Positions 58,750 through 64,000 of a stretch of 64,000 bases of DNA are shown in pieces (positions within the stretch are counted from its first letter, which is position 1; the number at the start of each line of letters is the position of its first letter). The DNA lies in assembly GCF_023534745.1 (NCBI RefSeq), contig NZ_JAMHJQ010000005.1, forward strand, positions 186,001-250,000, written 5' to 3'. A program made the translations under genes and the position numbers. This DNA is from Streptomyces sp. 35G-GA-8 (GTDB lineage Bacteria; Actinomycetota; Actinomycetes; Streptomycetales; Streptomycetaceae). The notes beneath the pieces are model-generated. The model saw nothing but the letters and a program-made list of their open reading frames with translations. It was not told the origin of the DNA and made no database searches.

Positions 58750-61533
58750 CTACGCGGGAAGAACATCCGCGAGCTCATGCCGGCCCGAGATGCCTAGCTT
58801 GCGATAGGAATTCGTAAGATGTTTCTCCACGGCGCGTGAACTCACGCCGAGTTCACCCGCAATTTCCTGATTGGTGAGCCCGCGACCGACAAGAGTGATC
58901 ACCTTGCGCTCGCTACGGGTGAGCACGGCGGTCTTCGGCGCGGAGGCCGTACCGAGACCGTGCTCGGCCCGCTCCACCAGCCAGGGAGCACCGCAGGCCG
59001 CCGCGACGGTGCCCGCCTCCCGTAGCGCCGCCTCCGCCTCGGCGCCGCTGCCCAACTGCCGGCCCAACAGCACGAGTGTCCTGGCGAGTTCCAGTTCGAA
59101 GAATGAATCGCGCAGCACGGCGACCGCTTCACGCAGCAACGGCACACCCTGGGCGCCCTGGAGCCAGCCCTTCAGCCGCAGGGCGCGGCCGAGCCCGGCG
59201 GGTGCTCCCCACGCCGTGGCCCAGGTGAGCTCCTCCTCGGCGAGCCGCAGTGCGGAACGGGAGTCGCCGAGCCGCTGGTAGAGGCCGATGGCGTGTGGAC
59301 GCCATGGGAAGAGCGCCGAGTTCCGCCAGCCGGAGACGTCCAGTTGACGGCCGCAGGCGAGCAGCCGCTCCAGCGCTCGGGGCCGCAGCCCCCGCTGGGC
59401 GTCCACCGACGCCTGGAGTATGCGCAGTGCGGCCGTCAGGGCCAGCCCCGCCGTCCCGCGCCGCAGGGCCCTGGCGAGGATCCGTTCGCTGAGCGCCGGG
59501 TCCCGCAGTTCGAGCGCGACGGTGGAGAGAATCATGATGGACGCCTCGCGCCAGTCCGCCTCGGCCGACCCCATGGCACGCTCGACATATTCGCGTGCCT
59601 GGGCGGGCCTGCCCTGCGAGACGAGGACGAACGCGCGTTCCGCGAGCAGAAGGACGGTGTCGGCGCCGGTCGCGTTCTGCCATCGGGCCTGCTGCTCGGT
59701 GGACAGCCAGGAGCCCACGTCCTGTACCGACTCGGCGGCGAAGAGGGTGATCACGACCAGCGGCAGTGTGGTGTGCGCGCCCGCCGAGGTGGCCGGCTCG
59801 CGTTCCAGGATGCGGCCGCCCGTACGTGCCGCCTCCGCCGCGGTCAGCCCGCCGGTGAGCGTGCCGGAGAAGAGGAGCACGGCCACCAGCTCGCGTTCGG
59901 CCACGGAGCCGAGCGGGGGTTCCTCCCCCAGCTCGCGCAGACGTTCCCCGGCCGACGCGAGCTCTCCCGGGTTCTCGTGCCCGTCGTGCCTGAGCCGGGC
60001 TTCGAGCCGCAGGGCCATCTCCCGTGCCGGGCCGTCCAGTTCGGCGGGCCGTCCGAGTTCCTCGCCGACACCGCGCAGAAGCGTGGCCGTGGAGGGGGGT
60101 ACGGCGCCGAGCAGCGGCGGCGGGATGCGCAGCGCGGCGGCGGCCCGGTCCCTGACCGTGGTCAGCAGAGGCATCGCCTGGACGATATGGCGCCGGCATG
60201 CCTCGGGGTCGAATCCGCGCTCCGCGGTGGCCAGTTCGACCAGCAGTCGGGCCCGGCTCTCGTCCTGGGGGCGGTGACCGAGCAGCGCGCGGCGCAGATA
60301 GCGGGCGGCGGTCTCCGGCGCGCCCCGGCGCAGCGCGGTGTCGGCCGCGCCGCGCAGCACCATCACCGACCAGGGGCGGCCGAAGGCGGTGACGGCCATC
60401 AGATGGGCCGCGACCTGCTCGGCGGGGCGGCCGCTACGGTACAGCAGGTCCGCGGCGGCGGCGTGCCAGCGCTCGCGTTCCGCCACGGACATCGCGGATT
60501 CGACGGCGTCCTGGACGACACGGTGGACGAAGCGCGGTTCGCGCGCGTCGGTCAGCAGCCCCGCCTCCCGCAGGGCGCGCCGGGCGGCACCGAAGCCGAT
60601 CTCGTCCAGTCCTGCGAGTTCCGTGATGAGCGCGGGGTCGCCGTGGCCGCCGAAGGCCGCGATCGCCGCGGCCGTGTCACGTACCGCCTGTGTCCGGGTC
60701 CGCAGATAGCTCGCCAGCCGCTCGCGCAGCCCCGCGGGCCGCAGGGCGCGTACCCGGTCGGCGTGGTCGGCGGTCGGCTCGTAGCCCCGTGCGTCCATGC
60801 CCAGCAGCAGGGACACGAGGAACAGCGGGTTGCCGCCGGTCACTTCGTGACAGGCGCGTACGTACTCCTCCTCCCCGGGCACGCCGGACCGTTCGTGGAT
60901 CACCGTGCGGGTGGCGTCGCGCGACAGCGGGGCGAGGCGCAGCAGCTGGGTCGAGGCGGCGGCGATCTCGCGCACGAGGGCGTGTCCGGCGCCCTGGTCG
61001 CCGTCCCGGAGCGTGCAGACGAGCACGACCCGCAGTCCGCGCAGCCGCTTGGTGAGGTAGGCGAGCCAGCGCAGGGAGGCGATGTCCACCCACTGGAGGT
61101 CGTCCACGAGGATGAGCAGCCGGGCGTGTTCGCTGATGTCGGCGAGCAGCGAGCGCGGTCCGCGCAGGGTCGACTCGCACGCGGCGCCGGCCGGGATGGC
61201 GTCGGCCGGGATGCCGTCGGCGCCGAACAGCGGGCCGGTGGTCCGGTCGGGTTCGCGCGCCCAGCGCTCGCGGTCCGCCTGCGGGCCGCCGGCGAGCAGA
61301 CTGTCGAGCAGCTGTCTGACCACACCGAACGCGAAGTCCCGCTCCATCGGGGCGGCGTTCGCCCGCAGGACGCGTACATCCGTACCGGAGACGACACCGG
61401 GCAGCCGGCGCAGCAGAGCCGATCTTCCGATGCCGAGGGGTCCGGACAGCAGTATCACCGATGAGGTGCCCTCGTCCGCGGCGCTCAACGCGGCCCCCAC
61501 CCGCGCCAGTTCCGTATCCCGCTCAAGAAGCAT
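58750..61533 (-). CDS. LAL-family (large ATP-binding LuxR) regulator 2
   Basis: This 927-residue protein has an N-terminal AAA/STAND ATPase with Walker A written GPLGIGRSALL (about 31-41; the usual GK is GR) and Walker B LLILVDDLQWVD. A long helical middle region follows, then a C-terminal LuxR HTH (LTRSERKVITLVGRGLTNQEIAGELGVSSRAVEKHLTNSYRKLGISGRHELADVL). LAL proteins are pathway-specific activators of macrolide/polyene clusters. Its ATG overlaps the stop of the next LAL gene by 11 bases, so the two are cotranscribed. Codons in the HTH are visibly AT-richer than in the rest of the gene. Confidence 0.92.
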   Translation of the reverse strand: MLLERDTELARVGAALSAADEGTSSVILLSGPLGIGRSALLRRLPGVVSGTDVRVLRANAAPMERDFAFGVVRQLLDSLLAGGPQADRERWAREPDRTTGPLFGADGIPADAIPAGAACESTLRGPRSLLADISEHARLLILVDDLQWVDIASLRWLAYLTKRLRGLRVVLVCTLRDGDQGAGHALVREIAAASTQLLRLAPLSRDATRTVIHERSGVPGEEEYVRACHEVTGGNPLFLVSLLLGMDARGYEPTADHADRVRALRPAGLRERLASYLRTRTQAVRDTAAAIAAFGGHGDPALITELAGLDEIGFGAARRALREAGLLTDAREPRFVHRVVQDAVESAMSVAERERWHAAAADLLYRSGRPAEQVAAHLMAVTAFGRPWSVMVLRGAADTALRRGAPETAARYLRRALLGHRPQDESRARLLVELATAERGFDPEACRRHIVQAMPLLTTVRDRAAAALRIPPPLLGAVPPSTATLLRGVGEELGRPAELDGPAREMALRLEARLRHDGHENPGELASAGERLRELGEEPPLGSVAERELVAVLLFSGTLTGGLTAAEAARTGGRILEREPATSAGAHTTLPLVVITLFAAESVQDVGSWLSTEQQARWQNATGADTVLLLAERAFVLVSQGRPAQAREYVERAMGSAEADWREASIMILSTVALELRDPALSERILARALRRGTAGLALTAALRILQASVDAQRGLRPRALERLLACGRQLDVSGWRNSALFPWRPHAIGLYQRLGDSRSALRLAEEELTWATAWGAPAGLGRALRLKGWLQGAQGVPLLREAVAVLRDSFFELELARTLVLLGRQLGSGAEAEAALREAGTVAAACGAPWLVERAEHGLGTASAPKTAVLTRSERKVITLVGRGLTNQEIAGELGVSSRAVEKHLTNSYRKLGISGRHELADVLPA

Positions 61534-64000
61534 CGTTCTGCCGTTCTCCCATGTTCCGCACCAGTACGCACAGTTCCTCGCGTCCGGTGATACGCAGCTT
61601 TCGGTAGGTGTTGCTCAGCCGCAGCTCGACGGTGCGTCTGCTCACGGCGAGCAGTTCGGCGATCTCGCGGTTCCCGTAGCCGCGTCCGGCGAATGTCGCG
61701 GTGCGCTGTTCGGCCTCCGAGAGCGTGGTCCACTCCGGGGGCAGGGCGGGGGTCACCGGCCCGGCCGGCCTTTCCAGCCGTTCGGTGAGCCCGCTCACCG
61801 CCGCCGCCAGCCGGCCCGACGGATGAGCCGCGGTGAACGGGGAGAGCCGGGCGAGGGAGCGCGCGGCGGCCCGGCTGTCGCCCTCCTCCAGCTCGCAGGA
61901 GGCCAGTCGGGCCAGCGCCCACGCGTAGGCCAGCCGGGAGGGTGAGTCGCCCAGGACGCGGACGGCCTCGCGGGCGGCGATCACGGGCCTGCCGTCGGCG
62001 CCGGTCATCGGGACGGTCCACAGCTCGGCGACGCCGAGCGCGCTCGCCGAGCCCCACCGGCGGGCGAGCCTCAGCTCCTCCAGGCTCAGCCGCGCCGCCT
62101 CCGCGCGGTCGCCGAGGGCGTAGCAGGCCTCGGCGGCCTGCGGGCGCCAGCACAGCAGCGCCGGATTGCTCCACTGTCTGCGCAGCAGCCGCCGGCCGCT
62201 CTCCTTCGCCAGCTCCAGCGCCTCGGCCCAGCGCCCGTCGACGGCGGCGACCCGCGCCTTGGCGTAGAGGAGGGCGGACCAGGGCACGCCCTCCTCCGCC
62301 CCGGGCGGCGTCGACGCGGCGGCGAGCGAGCGCGCGTATTCCAGACGGCCGGCTTCCACCGCGCTCGCGATGCGCAGGGCCGTCAGGCTCGGAATGATGA
62401 GCGGATGCCTGCTCGACAACGGCAGGGCCCGTTCGGCGGCCTGGATGTCCCGCTCCACGGCGTCGAACCGGCCCGCTCGCAGGGACAGTTCGGCGCGCGC
62501 CGTCAGGATCCGAGCGGTGGCCGCCCGGCGATGGTCGCGCCGTACGACGGTGAGCAGCGCGTCCAGCTCGGCGGCGGCTTCTTCGTGGTCGTCGGTCAGG
62601 ATGAGCGCCCGGCAGGCGGCCAGCCGGGGCAGCATCAGGGGCGTGTCGGGGCCGTCGCCCGCGAGGGCGGCGCGGGCCAGCGCCCTGGTCGTCGCCAGGT
62701 CCTCGCCGCGCACCGCGAGCTGCCAGGCCCGTACGCCGCTCTGCGCGGGGGTCGAGGGGCGGTCGGGCAGTACGGGCACCTCGGGCACCATCGGTTCGGT
62801 GTCGTCCCGTGACTCGTCGGCGAGCCAGAACAGCGCGATCAGATCGTCCCGTTCGCCGGGCCGGACCTCACACAGCGCCTCGGCCGCCGCGCGGCGTGCC
62901 CAGTCGCTGTCGCCGCGGGCGAGTCCGAGGTCGACGGCGCGGGCCCGCAGTCCCTCGGGGGCGCCGCTGCCGGCCCGGACGAGTTCACCGAGCCTTCGGT
63001 CCCCCGCCAGGGGCGCCGACATCGTTTCGGCGGCGGCCAGTTCCAGGGTGAGCCGGGCGCGCTCGCGCGGCTCCAGCGGTTCGCGAAGGGCGCGGGAGAG
63101 ATACGCGGCGGCGCGGCCGTGGTCCTCCGCGTCCAGGGCGGCGGCGAAGCTCTCGCACAGCGTGCCGACCACCCAGGGGGCTCCCGGCGGCGGCGTACGG
63201 AGCAGGATCTCGGCGACGTCCTCGTCGTTCGCCCAGGCCCGGTGGGCCAGTTCCGCGGCCCGGGAGTACAGCTGGGCCCGTTCGTCGGTGGCCATGTCCT
63301 CCAGCACCCGGGCCTTCACCACGGGGTGGCGTACCTGTGTCTTCGTTCCCCCGGAGACGGTGAGTCCGGCCGCCTCCAGCATCACACGTACTTCCTGGCC
63401 GCGTACGGGCCTCAGTCCGGCCAGCGCGCGGACGAGGGGAAAGCTGATCAGTTCGCCGCAGACCGCCAGCGCCCGCAGCAGCGCGACGGCCTCGGCGGGC
63501 AGACCGTCCAAAGAGCGCGTGGCGTGGTCGCCGACGACAGCGGCGGTGATCGCGCGCAGCTCGGGCAGCCGGGCGGCGACCGGTTCATGGCCCTGGTCGG
63601 TGAACTGGCGCAGCACATCCCACAGTACGGCGGGGTTGCCCTCGGTGGCCGCCGCGGCCGCCGAGGTGAACCGCTGGTCGCCGGGGGCGCCGCAGACCGT
63701 CTCCACGACGGTGGCGACGCCCCGCTCGGTCAGTCCGCGCAGCACGAGCTGCTTGCTGGGCACCGGGGAGGCGGGCAGCAGGCTGAGCCAGTCCCTGCCC
63801 TTGGCCGACACGCCACTGCCGCTCGCCAGCACCGCGACCGGTGTGTCCGGGGTCAGCCGCCGGACCAGCGCGTGCAGCCAGCGCAGGGAGGCGGGATCGA
63901 GCCATTGGGTGTCCTCGATCACCAGCAGGGTAGGCATCGTCTGTGCGAAGTGAAGGGTTCCGTCGAGTCCGGGCAGCGGATCGGGCAGCCGGTGCTCCAT
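61523..64000 (-). CDS. LAL-family regulator 1, partial (5' end beyond the right edge)
   Basis: At least 825 residues are visible and the frame is open at 64000. The visible part starts before Walker B (PTLLVIEDTQWLD), so the Walker A region and perhaps 100 residues lie outside. The middle region has TPR-like helices. The C-terminal LuxR HTH reads LSEAEQRTATFAGRGYGNREIAELLAVSRRTVELRLSNTYRKLRITGREELCVLV. Together with LAL 2 and the PAS-LuxR gene it forms the regulator set of polyene-type polyketide clusters. The rest of such a cluster should lie to the right. Confidence 0.92.
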   Translation of the reverse strand: MEHRLPDPLPGLDGTLHFAQTMPTLLVIEDTQWLDPASLRWLHALVRRLTPDTPVAVLASGSGVSAKGRDWLSLLPASPVPSKQLVLRGLTERGVATVVETVCGAPGDQRFTSAAAAATEGNPAVLWDVLRQFTDQGHEPVAARLPELRAITAAVVGDHATRSLDGLPAEAVALLRALAVCGELISFPLVRALAGLRPVRGQEVRVMLEAAGLTVSGGTKTQVRHPVVKARVLEDMATDERAQLYSRAAELAHRAWANDEDVAEILLRTPPPGAPWVVGTLCESFAAALDAEDHGRAAAYLSRALREPLEPRERARLTLELAAAETMSAPLAGDRRLGELVRAGSGAPEGLRARAVDLGLARGDSDWARRAAAEALCEVRPGERDDLIALFWLADESRDDTEPMVPEVPVLPDRPSTPAQSGVRAWQLAVRGEDLATTRALARAALAGDGPDTPLMLPRLAACRALILTDDHEEAAAELDALLTVVRRDHRRAATARILTARAELSLRAGRFDAVERDIQAAERALPLSSRHPLIIPSLTALRIASAVEAGRLEYARSLAAASTPPGAEEGVPWSALLYAKARVAAVDGRWAEALELAKESGRRLLRRQWSNPALLCWRPQAAEACYALGDRAEAARLSLEELRLARRWGSASALGVAELWTVPMTGADGRPVIAAREAVRVLGDSPSRLAYAWALARLASCELEEGDSRAAARSLARLSPFTAAHPSGRLAAAVSGLTERLERPAGPVTPALPPEWTTLSEAEQRTATFAGRGYGNREIAELLAVSRRTVELRLSNTYRKLRITGREELCVLVRNMGERQNDAS

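Noticed and set aside
1-64000. Insertion sequences or prophage
   Set aside because: No transposase, integrase or phage structural gene was recognised, and no long terminal inverted repeats.

Overview
The window reads as chromosomal DNA of a Streptomyces or a close relative. GC is very high with strong G/C bias at third codon positions. GTG and TTG starts, 1- and 4-base start/stop overlaps, lipobox proteins, IclR/LacI/MarR/LAL regulators, iron boxes and very rare TTA (bldA-type) codons are all present. I see no rRNA, complete tRNA, IS element, prophage or CRISPR array.

Left part (1-20.3 kb): an XdhC remnant is followed by a divergent MarR/MFS pair. A LacI gene with a perfect paired operator then heads what looks like a single 11.4 kb + strand operon. 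It encodes a sugar-type ABC importer (two permeases and a lipoprotein), four successive ADP-ribosylglycohydrolase-family proteins, a possible 37-residue mini-ORF, a CaiB/BaiF CoA-transferase and a CitE-like lyase. A converging cluster adds a short citrate-synthase/citryl-CoA-lyase-like protein, a second CaiB/BaiF CoA-transferase, an IclR regulator and a divergent MHS-type acid:H+ symporter. I infer import and hydrolysis of an unknown glycoside-like compound followed by CoA-dependent breakdown of an organic acid. A CASTOR/POLLUX-type channel protein with a TTA codon closes this region.

Middle part (20.6-45 kb): a secreted streptogrisin-type protease lies next to a 76-residue exported protein. 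Two F420-type enzymes, an ABC-F protein with a structured leader, and then a tight three-gene operon follow. That operon encodes a trypsin-like protease fused to a PknG-like kinase and TPRs, a four-helix membrane protein with an extracytoplasmic domain, and a solute-binding lipoprotein. This layout parallels the PknG-GlnX-GlnH nutrient-sensing module of mycobacteria and corynebacteria, with an added protease, and is my leading candidate for an undescribed signalling system. Next come a class V aminotransferase, a macrodomain protein, a headless TetR-like protein, a CGNR zinc-finger protein and two tandem ATP-grasp proteins. After these lie a response-regulator/thioredoxin-reductase-like fusion paired with a cyclic-nucleotide-domain histidine kinase, a pectate lyase, a DinB-like protein, an epoxide hydrolase, and a coupled trio (small protein, sigma-like factor, helical-repeat protein).

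Right part (45.6-64 kb): YjbR and EamA proteins, a LysR regulator, and an iron-siderophore ABC importer with two iron boxes. An OafA-type acyltransferase, a FUSC membrane protein and a lysine/alanine-rich protein with a C-terminal winged-helix-like segment follow. At the edge lie one PAS-LuxR regulator and two large LAL regulators, the regulator combination of polyene macrolide clusters. A large biosynthetic cluster may therefore begin beyond position 64000.
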